A stretch of 20,692 bases of DNA from Didymodactylos carnosus. Taxonomy: Eukaryota > Rotifera > Eurotatoria > Philodinida > Philodinidae. Positions within the stretch are counted from its first letter, which is position 1. Each line of letters opens with the position of its first letter. Where the stretch lies: the NCBI GenBank assembly GCA_905250885.1, contig CAJNOQ010003309.1, positions 1 through 20,692 on the forward strand, written 5' to 3'. Both the position numbers and the translations under genes were made by a program. The notes beneath the pieces are model-generated. The model was given only the letters and a program-made list of their open reading frames with translations. It made no database searches and had not been told where the DNA came from. This document shows, piece by piece, positions 1-7,996 of the stretch.

Positions 1-1
1 C

Positions 2-173
2 CCATAGGAGTAGATGTAGCTACCAATCTTCTACCTTCTACAGTCGTAGGAAGCAGGAATAGGAGAGAAGAAAAGCAGGAAAGAAGGAAAGCACGAAAGT
101 AAAAACCGGCCGATTTTTGAAGTCGTTACCACTGTAGAAGGTAGAAGATAGGTAGCTACATCTACTCCTATGG
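2..173. repeat. Foldback repeat with 43-bp arms
   Basis: Positions 2-44 are the reverse complement of 131-173 with a single mismatch, separated by about 86 bp. The loop holds a purine-rich stretch (about 72-99, GCAGGAAAGAAGGAAAGC) that is the reverse complement of the minisatellite motif found at 416-724. The left arm begins at the window edge, so the true outer end and any target duplication cannot be judged. It looks like a small foldback element or a palindrome-mediated rearrangement. No coding capacity is seen. Confidence 0.85.
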
Positions 174-415
174 TTGTGCTAAGAGGAGTGCGGGTGGAGG
201 GGGGCAGGGAGGTTGAGAGTGAGTAACCTGACAACATTTAGGTCTGCCCCGTTAGGCTTCCGATACCCGAAGAAGATTTACGTACTGTCGCAACTAACGT
301 ACACATATCGGCGGTTTCACTGGTAATGAGATTTTACGCAGAGGCCGTTGGCTTTCTCTCTCACTTGCAAGAATTACGAGGTGACTAACACCATTTCTAT
401 TGTCTTGATTTGTGT

Positions 416-724
416 ACTTTCCTGCTTTCCTTCTTTCCCACTTTCTTGCTATCCTTCTTTCCTGCTATCCTTGTTTCCTTCTTTCCTTCTTTCCTTCTTT
501 CCTTCTTCCTGCTTTCCTTCTTTCCTACTTTCTTGCTATCCTTCTTTCCTGCTATCCTTGTTTCCTTCTTTCCTACTTTCTTGCTATCCTTCTTTCCTAC
601 TTTCTTGCTATCCTTCTTTCCTGCTATCCTTGTTTCCTACTTTCCTGCTTTCCTTCTTCCTTCTTTCCCGCTATCCGTGTTTCCTTCTTTTCTACTTTCC
701 TTCTTTCCCGCTATCCTTCTTTCT
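416..724. repeat. Polypyrimidine minisatellite (CTTTCCTGCTATCCTT-like)
   Basis: About 310 bp are made almost only of C and T on this strand, built from variants of CTTCTTTCC, TACTTTCTTGCTATCC and TGCTATCCTTGTTTCC arranged in higher-order blocks of roughly 45-60 bp. Purines are limited to rare A and G at fixed places in the unit. All three forward frames are open here only because pyrimidine-rich DNA cannot form stop codons, so the predicted Phe/Leu/Ser/Pro peptides are not genes. Long homopurine-homopyrimidine tracts of this kind can form triplex (H-DNA), which is known behaviour and not shown here. Confidence 0.9.
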
Positions 725-938
725 AAGGGCTATTTTATTTTATCTGTGCCTAGACATAGTTATATATAAGCGCATAGGGTAAAAGTCGCCTACTTATCAC
801 ACAGAATCAGTATCCACAGTACTGTAGCTGTAATAGCATCAATACAGACAGTAATTTCAATCACTCATCACACCGTACTAAGTCCACAAAGGTAGAAATC
901 TGTTCAAGCAGGCTGAAAATTTTCTCTCAGTTCGGTTT

Positions 939-944
939 TTTATT
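939..944 (-). terminator. AATAAA polyadenylation signal
   Basis: The plus strand reads TTTATT, giving AATAAA on the minus strand one base pair after the TGA stop of the ORF at 945-1280. It supports a transcription unit on the minus strand but is unusually close to the stop; it may also be chance in AT-rich DNA. Confidence 0.35.
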
Positions 945-1280
945 TCAGTCAGTTAAAAATCCCACTTTTAATAAATATTCAAAACCAAATTCGCCGCGAT
1001 TAGTCTTGTGATCAATTATGACGAACTTCTTCTCCCTTTTAAGTGCAAACTGCATTTCGTTTGCATGTCTCTCCTCATCTTTAATGATAAAACAATTTTC
1101 GATAGCAAACGGATGGACTATATAGTCAAACTGTTTGTAGCGTCCATTTAGACCTTTTCTTTTTAAAAATCCGCACTGTTGGTCACTGATATATACATGA
1201 CGTACTCTCTGCCCACGCGAAGCACTCAAACCTTCAAATATTCGTCTTTTTAAACGATTTTTCAAACCGTTTGTCATCAT
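945..1280 (-). CDS. Hypothetical protein, 111 residues
   Basis: An ATG-started minus-strand ORF of 111 residues that I do not recognise. The composition is that of a normal soluble protein: a basic N-terminus (residues 6-22, with KNRLKRR), an aromatic middle with GRYKQFDYIVHPF, and a charged C-terminal half with KDEERHANE and KREKKFVIIDHKTN. No signal peptide or membrane segment is visible. The absence of low complexity in AT-rich flanks makes it more coding-like than the other short ORFs nearby. The start has two adjacent ATGs at 1275-1280; upstream in-frame exons were not found. It could be a single-exon gene, the last exon of a longer gene, or a fragment of a mobile-element protein. Confidence 0.45.
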   Translation of the reverse strand: MMTNGLKNRLKRRIFEGLSASRGQRVRHVYISDQQCGFLKRKGLNGRYKQFDYIVHPFAIENCFIIKDEERHANEMQFALKREKKFVIIDHKTNRGEFGFEYLLKVGFLTD

Positions 1281-1300
1281 TCTGCTCTCATTAACTGATA

Positions 1301-1361
1301 TGGCTATTACTTGCTGTTGGTGCTGAGTATTCCCGTCTGCAGCATGTTCCAGTAATAGCCA
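1301..1361. repeat. Perfect 11-bp inverted repeat
   Basis: TGGCTATTACT at 1301-1311 is matched exactly by its reverse complement at 1351-1361, with a 39-bp spacer. It lies just upstream of the minus-strand ORF at 945-1280. It may be a hairpin or the remnant ends of a tiny element; no function can be assigned. Confidence 0.6.
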
Positions 1362-2133
1362 CGTTGTTTAGTTTTCTGTCGTAGATGCATGAGAAAAAAT
1401 ATGTACGTTTTCAATGTAAAAAATACAAGGATAAAAAGACATTACAAAATACAAACCAATAATAAAGACAGAGTATTGACTTGTTTTTCATAGTTTCTAA
1501 ATTTTGGGTAATCTGAATGTAAATTAAAGCTTAATTTAAAAGTAGGAAAAATATCAAGATTATTAATCACATTGAACACAATGGGTAGTTTATATCATGC
1601 AAGGAATGCTGCGTGATCGGTATTCCTTGAATATGCATCTTTACACCTGTCAGTCAGAAAAACAAGGCCTACTGTACGTTGGAAACTGTTTGGTGGAGTA
1701 ACAAATTTGTTTGTTATTTTCGTTATTGCTGTTATCTGACATAACAAGGTGTATTGTGCATGTACCGTATAGTATCGGCTACTGTTATAGTCAAAAATGT
1801 ACGCAATGTCTGCTCCAGATTGAAATGTAAATATACAAATAACTTAATGCTTACCTTGCCCTTATTCACATTTTCTAATTCATACAAACAAAGAATAATG
1901 GCTACAACCACTACAACAACCCGAGAAAAAAAGAAATAACAGCATATAGAGAAAGAAAAAAATTCGAACAAACAACGGAAAAAAAAAGTTTTTCGTGTTT
2001 AGTCTTTTGTTGAATTTTGTTCAGGAAGAGAGGAAAGTGGTGCTAAGCGTGCAGATGGAAAACCATCATTTGGCAAGCGAATTGGCGGTTATTGTTCAGG
2101 TACAAAAAGTGAGAGTAGCTTAAAATCATAGTG
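1362..2133. other. No gene seen
   Basis: AT-rich sequence with short overlapping ORFs on both strands around 1732-1971 that look like noise. They are partly driven by an ACAACA-type trinucleotide run at about 1900-1920, which gives poly-Thr on one strand and poly-Val on the other. Confidence 0.5.
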
Positions 2134-2139
2134 TTTATT
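2134..2139 (-). terminator. AATAAA polyadenylation signal of the propeller gene
   Basis: TTTATT on the plus strand gives AATAAA on the minus strand about 50 bp past the stop codon of the gene at 2190-3410. This is normal spacing for a short 3' untranslated region. Confidence 0.55.
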
Positions 2140-2189
2140 TGTTCAGAGAAAAAGCATTTCGGTTCTTTGCGGTTTCGATTTCTTTCCTT

Positions 2190-3410
2190 TTAACATGCCA
2201 TCGCTGGATCAATACGTATGAGTCTATTTTGATTATCATCCGACATAATCATAACATAATTATCAAGAAATATCATATCGAAAATGTTAGTTACATATCG
2301 CCAATCAGCAATATTTGTCCATGAACTGTTGTAAACTTTCAATCCAAAATTTTGAAATGAAAACCATCCTCTCTGACAATCATCTATTGTCACATGATCA
2401 CCGCCATGTAAAGTAGAATTAGGATTTGGTACAAGTAATGTTTGTGTCCATGGTAATATCGCAGTCATTGAAGTCCATTGTGATTTTGGACCAAACTGAA
2501 AATATTGTTCTTGACTGAATGAATAAATTTCATTGTTATACCATGAAGTAAGATAAAATAGAGAATCACTTATGTAATGTAAACCATGTGGATTAACTGC
2601 TGTTGTTGATATTTGTTTTAAATAAGTGTAATTTGTTGATGAATAGCGTTGGAAAAATAATAGTTGTGCATTGCCAGTATTTGCAATAATTAGAAAATTT
2701 TGAATAAATATCATATCACGTGGACTAGTAATTGATGAATGATAAATATTTGCTATTAAAGATTGTGTACTACTATTATAAACCATTATACTATTATTGG
2801 CTAGAGAGAGGAAGTATGAATTATCGTAAAACAAAAGATTATTTCCAGAAACACCGAGTGATAATTGATCTATCAATGCAAGTGTTGTCGCATTAAAACG
2901 TTTCAATGTAGAATTTGTTTTTTGTTCAATAGTAACTATATAATTTTGTACACGATCATAAATTAAGCATCGTGGCTGTGTAATATTAGAAGTTTTAACG
3001 GATGTAGCCCCTTGTAGGTTTTGTAAGAGTACTGTAACATTTGACATACAGCATGATTGATTTTTAGTGGCATTTTCCAGTTGGTTGTTCAGTATATCTG
3101 AGAAAACAGATGGTTGAAAATAGATTTTAACTTGTAAAGCGGAGATTATACTGTAGATTGTAGATGACGAGTTTAAGAAAAATTGACATGTATTATTATT
3201 TGTATAACAGTTGAATCCAACAAAGTCAATTTGTGCCGTTGTACTATAACAGAGACATTCGTAGCATGAACCATTGTAGTAAATAGTTATTGTTGTATTA
3301 ACACTATTTACAGATTGTAGAAGAGCATTTTGTATGAATGGTACTTGTACAACAGTAACAATAGTTTGAATTTTAAAAAGCAAAACCAAGTGAACAAGAA
3401 CTATTAACAT
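2190..3410 (-). CDS. Secreted N-glycosylated beta-propeller-like protein
   Basis: A complete intron-free ORF of 406 residues ending in TAA. Residues 1-21 form a hydrophobic signal peptide. Residues about 44-75 hold a cysteine cluster (GSCYECLC, then NCY and TCQFF), with further cysteines at 120-121 and 148. From about residue 147 onward there are blade-like units of 35-40 residues: an opening strand (CLIYDRVQNYIVTIE, LLFYDNSYFLSLANNS, PRDMIFIQNFLIIANTG, PHGLHYISDSLFYLTSWYNN) followed by a variable loop and a second strand. That pattern fits NHL or SMP-30-type propellers. The last part (residues 335-406) holds HGGDHVTIDDC and ends in AMAC. At least a dozen N-x-S/T sites are present, consistent with an extracellular protein. 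Large families of similar proteins occur in bdelloid rotifers; that link is from general knowledge, not a search. The ligand and role are unknown. The upstream 60 bp are purine-rich on the plus strand. Confidence 0.85.
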   Translation of the reverse strand: MLIVLVHLVLLFKIQTIVTVVQVPFIQNALLQSVNSVNTTITIYYNGSCYECLCYSTTAQIDFVGFNCYTNNNTCQFFLNSSSTIYSIISALQVKIYFQPSVFSDILNNQLENATKNQSCCMSNVTVLLQNLQGATSVKTSNITQPRCLIYDRVQNYIVTIEQKTNSTLKRFNATTLALIDQLSLGVSGNNLLFYDNSYFLSLANNSIMVYNSSTQSLIANIYHSSITSPRDMIFIQNFLIIANTGNAQLLFFQRYSSTNYTYLKQISTTAVNPHGLHYISDSLFYLTSWYNNEIYSFSQEQYFQFGPKSQWTSMTAILPWTQTLLVPNPNSTLHGGDHVTIDDCQRGWFSFQNFGLKVYNSSWTNIADWRYVTNIFDMIFLDNYVMIMSDDNQNRLIRIDPAMAC

Positions 3411-4269
3411 GTTAGAGGAAAAGAGCGAAAAAAGAAGAGGAATGAAGCATAAGAAGAAAAAGAGGAATTATATCGTTTTGTTTTCTCTAAATTATATTTT
3501 TTTTTCACCGTTTTTCCGACGGATCGTTTATTTGAGCTTTTAGTATCGAAATGGAGATGTCGCTTTTGGACTCACTCTAGAGATTCTTTGCAGTGTATTT
3601 TGTAGAGAATAATGCACGTACACTTTGTAGAGAAATGATCGCTCTACAAACTACCTGAAAATTATACTACTGTTATACGAAAACTGCCTGCAAAACTTGC
3701 TTTAACAAAAACCCAACTTTTGGAAGGGAGTGACCCTGTTGTTTTTTAATTTTATAAACAGTGAACTTTTCTATTTCTCGTTAAAACGAGACATTATGCG
3801 CATTTCTTCGATATATTTCTTCGAAGTTACGAGCATTTTGCTAAAAGCAATAAAAATGCACAAATAAAACATTTGATTGGATGAAAATTTTATCTCATAC
3901 TTGAATCACGTTTTGTGGAAGTTTGAGCCAAATTGGATAAGAAGCATTAAGAAGAATATATTTGTTTCTGAGGGGACTATGTCCTTAAAAAACAAGCCAA
4001 GTTTTTCCCTTTGGAAAACAAACATCCGATTTATTTGAAATTTTCTATGTTTTTTTGATGTAATGTAAATAAAATAAAAACGTGTAAATACAGCTTTTCT
4101 TCTTTTACAAAATAAATACAATTTTTTATTTAACACGGAAATTATTAATGTTCTATGTATCTTTACAAAAAAACAGAATTCTAAATGAACAAATACTGTA
4201 TTTGAACATTGCATATATTGACATTCTTTGATCTTTTTTTACGTTTTTCATAAACCTAAGTATATTTAA
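3411..4269. other. No gene seen; upstream flank of the propeller gene
   Basis: The first 60 bp are a GA-rich tract on the plus strand, probably the 5' untranslated region or promoter of the minus-strand gene. The rest is AT-rich. A minus-strand ORF of about 100 codons at 3906-4214 is rich in Phe, Lys and Ile, as chance translation of AT-rich DNA would be. Confidence 0.5.
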
Positions 4270-4303
4270 TATAATTGAAAATCGTTTTACATAAAAAGCG
4301 AGC

Positions 4304-4331
4304 TTTCGATACTTCACAGTTTCATCATCAG
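4304..4331 (-). other. Hammerhead-like core, copy 1
   Basis: On the minus strand CTGATGA (4331-4325) is followed by one T, a 6-bp stem with one A-A mismatch (4323-4318 with 4313-4308) closed by a GTGA tetraloop, then GAAA (4307-4304). This is the order of the hammerhead conserved core with stem II. After GAAA a very short stem III, GC-TC-GC, followed by UU can be drawn. I could not find a convincing stem I, and there is an extra U after CTGATGA. Confidence 0.35.
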
Positions 4332-4524
4332 GCTAATATGACCCTGTCGAATTTAGAAGAGAGATGACTATGTATACTAATTGAAACAGGGAAGAACGAA
4401 AAATAGTCACTCAGTTGTATACTACATATTTTTCTATTTTAAGTTTTTTCTAGTGCTTTCATTCTCCTCTGTTACAACTAGTATATAAAATCATCTCTCG
4501 TCTAAATTCGATAGTCATATTGGC

Positions 4525-4552
4525 CTGATGATGATACTGTGAAGTATCGAAA
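4525..4552 (+). other. Hammerhead-like core, copy 2
   Basis: CTGATGA (4525-4531), one T, then a perfect 6-bp stem GATACT/AGTATC (4533-4538 with 4543-4548) closed by a GTGA tetraloop of the GNRA class, then GAAA (4549-4552). It is the mirror copy of the core at 4304-4331 and forms the better stem II. Stem III is weaker here (GCTCC with no partner) and stem I is not evident, so cleavage activity is doubtful. Confidence 0.35.
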
Positions 4553-4598
4553 GCTCCTTTTATGTAAAATGATTTTACAAAAATGTTTTTCAATTATA

Positions 4599-5668
4599 CT
4601 GAACATCTCATTTTCAAAAGACTTTTAAATTTATTAGCTTTTTTTTTATTATTAGCTTATCGAGGATATGATTGTTTTAAGAGGCAGTTTGTGCCGCTGT
4701 TCAGAAAATGCTTAACATGGGCAAAAATTAAGGTGCTATTTTCTAATTTCATTGTATAGGGCGTTCAAATTTATTCCATAAAGGTCCCGAAATGACATCT
4801 CTATTTTGATACTGATCTCATGTAGTCTTTTCTTTTCTCAAATAATTTAATTTCATCTAATCAATCGAGTTTTATGAAACAATACTCTTGTGTCAATTAT
4901 GGGTTTTTTAATTTTACTCAAAAATAGGCAAAAATGGGTTATTCCATCCAATATCGGGCATCTTAAATATAAATAAGCAAGAACACGAGGATTTACAAAA
5001 TTACTAGACATTTTCTTGCTGGCGACTGAAATTAGAAATGCAATTACATGATCGAGAAATGTATTCTTGTCGTGGTAAATCGGAAAATCAAAAAAGAACT
5101 TTAGGGTTTGTGCAAACGTAACGGCGTGACATTTTGACATGCTCAATTTTTATAAAAACTATAAGAGGTAGAAGGATGATTCTGCCGTAACTGTATTCTT
5201 GTTGCAACTCACTCTCACGCTACCATTAGTCATCACTATAAGCCTGATAAATGGACGAATCTAAAAGTCTAACACAGGCTATGGAATTGAAACGACTTTT
5301 TAGATTTTTTAAAAGTCTAATTAGACTTTTGACTTCTACATGTATGGCAGAATTACCTAGAATCAGAACCTTTAACAGCAACTGCAGTCACTTCTCACTG
5401 TCTATTTCACAAAATAAAAACACTCCTGGCTGCTTTCTACAGCAGTCATACAAATCGAGCGAAAAAACTCTTTCATGTAACCTTTATTCTCCCAAGTAAA
5501 AAATCTTGACTGCAGATCTTGATAAAAACTTGAAAGATTTCTTAAGCTGTTCAGTTCTTTCAAGAAACATGCAGATTTATTGATATCTATCAAAATCCGC
5601 TCTTACGGTGCTGTTCAGTCGAACGTTACGTCCGTAACGAATTTGAGGATTTTTGAACTTTTCTACAG
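4599..5668. other. No gene seen
   Basis: AT-rich sequence with several short ORFs (4853-5146 minus; 5251-5499 plus; 5402-5593 minus) that overlap each other on opposite strands and show no family features. It contains the perfect palindrome at 5311-5330 and a short CGTTACG-TC-CGTAACG hairpin near 5623. Confidence 0.5.
5311..5330. repeat. Perfect 20-bp palindrome
   Basis: AAAAGTCTAATTAGACTTTT is fully self-complementary with no spacer. Related GACTTTT and AAAGTCTAA words flank it (5262-5272, 5294-5300). It might be a protein-binding site or cruciform; no gene context supports either reading. Confidence 0.75.
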
Positions 5669-5677
5669 TGCAGATTA
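5669..5677. repeat. Target-site duplication, left copy
   Basis: TGCAGATTA directly abuts the left terminal inverted repeat of the transposon and is repeated exactly at 7591-7599. Confidence 0.85.
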
Positions 5678-7590
5678 GGTCGTTTCCCGCTAACCGTCAA
5701 TTTTTCCCGTCAAAAATGGCCGCCGTTATAAATATAAAAAAGGAAAAGAACAAATTTGATTGATCGGTTTTTTGAAATCCAGTTCGTAGAAAAATCTAGC
5801 AATCAAAATAGAGAAATCGGTCTGCAACTGAAAGGTTGACTACGTCTGTTAACTTATCATCTTTTCTCATTGGTTTGTACGATTTAGTTACTTTCTGTCT
5901 GTGTATATTTTATATATAACATGTAATTTATACGATAGACACATCACGTGTCTACAAGTGTCACACGTGTATAGAGATGTCTGTCCTTTTCTTATTTTTA
6001 TTTCATACGAGATAAATATAAGTGAACAAATAGTCTGTCTGTTATATGAATACTGTTTTCCAATGTGCTGTACCATAATAAGTATAGAGTTACATAAAAG
6101 AACACGAGCAGACTTGTGAAATAAAGGAGGCTTTTCTGCATGCGAAACGGACACAAATAAAATTACTCTGTATTTTGTTTCAGCTCACTCTCTAACTGAG
6201 AACAAGATAGCTTGCTTGCATCATGTTCCCGAAGAAAAAACCGGGTAAAACATGGTGGAAGTAGTCTGAGAAAACGTTACGTAACCTTATAAGCCCCGGG
6301 ATCAGGGTACCCAAGCCAATTTGTCGAAATCAAGAGCTTTTCGTTAAAAATCCGGAGATTTTTTTTCGAAATCGAAAGAGAAACCTGAGTATCGAGCAGT
6401 TTTTTCTTGGACTGGCAAAACAAAAAAATCGAAAAAATTTTTTAAAAAAAAATTTGCTTTGAAATATTTTTTGATGGAATAGTATTATCATTTCTTACAA
6501 CCTGCAGTACGCATTGAGGAAGCAGATTTGGATCCAATGAAGTTGGAAGTTCACTAATCTCATCTTCTTGTGATGAGAACATTCGATAAGCATACAGCGG
6601 ACTCTTTCAATGTACAATTATTTAGATTCTTGGTCCAGAAATTCTCTTTATGACAATGATAATCTCAGTTTTAGAAAGAACGAAATCGATGCAGGAAAAC
6701 AATTGAAAATCAGGAGAGGAGAAAATCTTCAAAATCAGCTCCTGAAATCAGAAGATTTGTCATGACGAGAAAAGTCTAAAAATAACGGGCCTCCTGCTAA
6801 GTCCGGAGATTCGGGCACTCTGTCCGACATGAACTTTTATCGTTTGACTGAGACTTTTTTGAAGAAAACTTCTTTATAGTTCTCATTCCTTTACACTTTT
6901 GAAGAACTGCGATAATCAAGGTATTGGTCTAATCGCATGATGTTTTATCCGGTTTGGTCTTCGGGAACTTGATGCAATCAAGGAAAATCATTTACGCTCA
7001 GTTAGACATCGACATTTTCATTCATTTCTCACTTCTGTGGATCTTTATTCTGAGATTTTCACACAATTAACATGTTTAATTGAGCCTTATACATCAGAAA
7101 ACTGCTGAGATTAATGCATTTTCTAAGAAAGAACGCCGCCTTTTGATACTCAGAATGGCTGACGAAACAAATTTCCAATTTTTCTACACTTAAGAAACGT
7201 TTTTGAGTTCACTACTCTTTACTCAGTTGCACAAATTGAATCTTTGAAATGTTACAGGTGAAGACAAGATAGCAGAAAAAAGAATTCTCTGCCTTTCTGG
7301 CGGTCGAAAAAATTATGAACGGTTATGATCCATAAAATATCACATATAATATAAAAGAACCAATCACAAGTTTGATAAGTATATCTGTTATAGTATCGTT
7401 TTTAGGTCAAAGTCAATCTAATCCTTTTAATTCTCACAGTTTTATGGCTTAAAACAGCTTCATTGCTCTTTTATTTCGGCAGCCATTTTTTGTCGTTTTT
7501 ACATAGTTTTTGATCTGACGGATAGCCGTTTTCAAAATTTCTGCTAACCGTCAATTGACGGCTATTTTTGACGGCTAGCGGGAAACAACC
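5678..7590. mobile_element. Non-autonomous DNA transposon, 1.9 kb, 9-bp TSD
   Basis: The ends are 23-bp terminal inverted repeats with two mismatches, beginning GGTCGTTTCCCGCTA on the left and GGTTGTTTCCCGCTA on the right (read inward). A perfect 9-bp direct duplication, TGCAGATTA, flanks both. CCGTCAA motifs cluster near each end: 5694-5700 and 5707-5713 on the left; 7548-7554, 7555-7561 and 7568-7574 on the right, two of which form the palindrome CCGTCAATTGACGG. Such clusters often serve as transposase-binding sites. A looser match continues inward (CCCGTCAAAAATGGCCGCC against the reverse complement near 7480-7500). No transposase ORF exists inside; only ORFs under 90 codons occur. The 9-bp duplication would fit Mutator-like or a related superfamily, but the ends alone do not decide it. 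Another inverted-repeat pair is nested at 6211-6982. Confidence 0.85.
6211..6982. repeat. Nested inverted-repeat pair inside the transposon
   Basis: About 46 bp at 6211-6256 match the reverse complement of 6936-6982 at roughly 80-85 percent (shared words TTGCATCA, GTTCCCGAAGA, AAACCGG and TAAAACAT). The outer ends are CTTGCTTGC and CTTGATTGC. No target duplication is visible. It is either a small element that inserted into the larger transposon or internal inverted structure of that transposon. The 680 bp between the arms hold no gene; they include the short hairpin AAAATCCGGAGATTTT near 6347. Confidence 0.6.
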
Positions 7591-7599
7591 TGCAGATTA
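7591..7599. repeat. Target-site duplication, right copy
   Basis: An exact copy of TGCAGATTA at 5669-5677, directly abutting the right end of the transposon. Confidence 0.85.
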
Positions 7600-7623
7600 T
7601 ATATCTATATATAGATTTTTCTG

Positions 7624-7996
7624 GTGGAGTTGGAGTTGAGATTTTAGGAGGTTGGAGTTGGGTTTTTGAACTTTTATTCTCAACCTCGTTTTGCATTTTT
7701 GGAAATATTCAATGGTTGTAAAACTGATCTTCTAAACGACTGAGTGGCTGTATTCACGAGTGAATTCGGACGTTCGTTGCGCTTTCCGACCGGTAAAAGC
7801 TCAAAAACGTCCAAAATCCTGCTAAAAACCGAAAAATCTTCCTTACAAAAGTGAAGCAACCGGAATTGAACGGGAGTTGAGATTTTGTTGAGAGAGTTGG
7901 AGTTGAAAAATTTTAAGCGGAGTTGGAGTTATACTTGGATCGGAAATTTGAAAACGGAGTTGGAGTTGAAAGTCAGCGGAGTTGCCCATCCCTGAC
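7624..7996. mobile_element. hAT-like element fragment with GGAGTTGGAGTTG repeats
   Basis: The right end reads, on the minus strand, CAGGGATGGGCAACTCCGC, which resembles hAT termini (CAGnGnTGGGC). Inside are at least five copies of the GGAGTTGGAGTTG motif (near 7625, 7650, 7895, 7919 and 7957). The matching left terminus was not found; the left part directly abuts the 9-bp-TSD transposon, and no 8-bp duplication partner of the downstream ACAAAGAA is seen upstream. It is probably a truncated or decayed copy without coding capacity. Confidence 0.5.

Larger units (their letters stand above)
4270..4598. mobile_element. 329-bp palindromic element (MITE-like)
   Basis: Two imperfect inverted arms of about 115-120 bp (4270-4383 and 4479-4598) begin with TATAATTG and end with CAATTATA, around a spacer of about 95 bp. 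The arms differ by scattered substitutions and small indels, including one of about 10 bp near the outer end. No ORF is present. The inner part of each arm carries a hammerhead-like core (listed separately). No target duplication was identified. It could be a MITE or two inverted copies of one short element. Confidence 0.8.

Noticed and set aside
416..724. CRISPR-like array
   Set aside because: The units are degenerate and contiguous with no unique spacers, and the window is eukaryotic in character.
348..782. Three overlapping forward ORFs of 104-144 codons rich in Phe, Leu, Ser and Pro
   Set aside because: They are translations of the C/T minisatellite in all three frames; stop codons need purines, so openness carries no coding signal.
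1732..1971. Overlapping short ORFs on both strands
   Set aside because: Low-complexity tails (poly-Thr, poly-Val) come from an ACAACA-type run, and there are no domain features.
3906..4214. Minus-strand ORF of 102 codons
   Set aside because: Phe/Lys/Ile-rich composition expected of AT-rich noise, and no recognisable motif.
4853..5146. Minus-strand ORF of 97 codons
   Set aside because: No motif, no splice partners, and composition of AT-rich background.
5251..5593. Overlapping ORFs on opposite strands
   Set aside because: They cover the palindrome at 5311-5330 and each other and have no family features.
5888..6154. Mirror ORFs on both strands that both read LIFISYEI
   Set aside because: The shared peptide comes from a locally palindromic DNA stretch inside the transposon, not from a gene.
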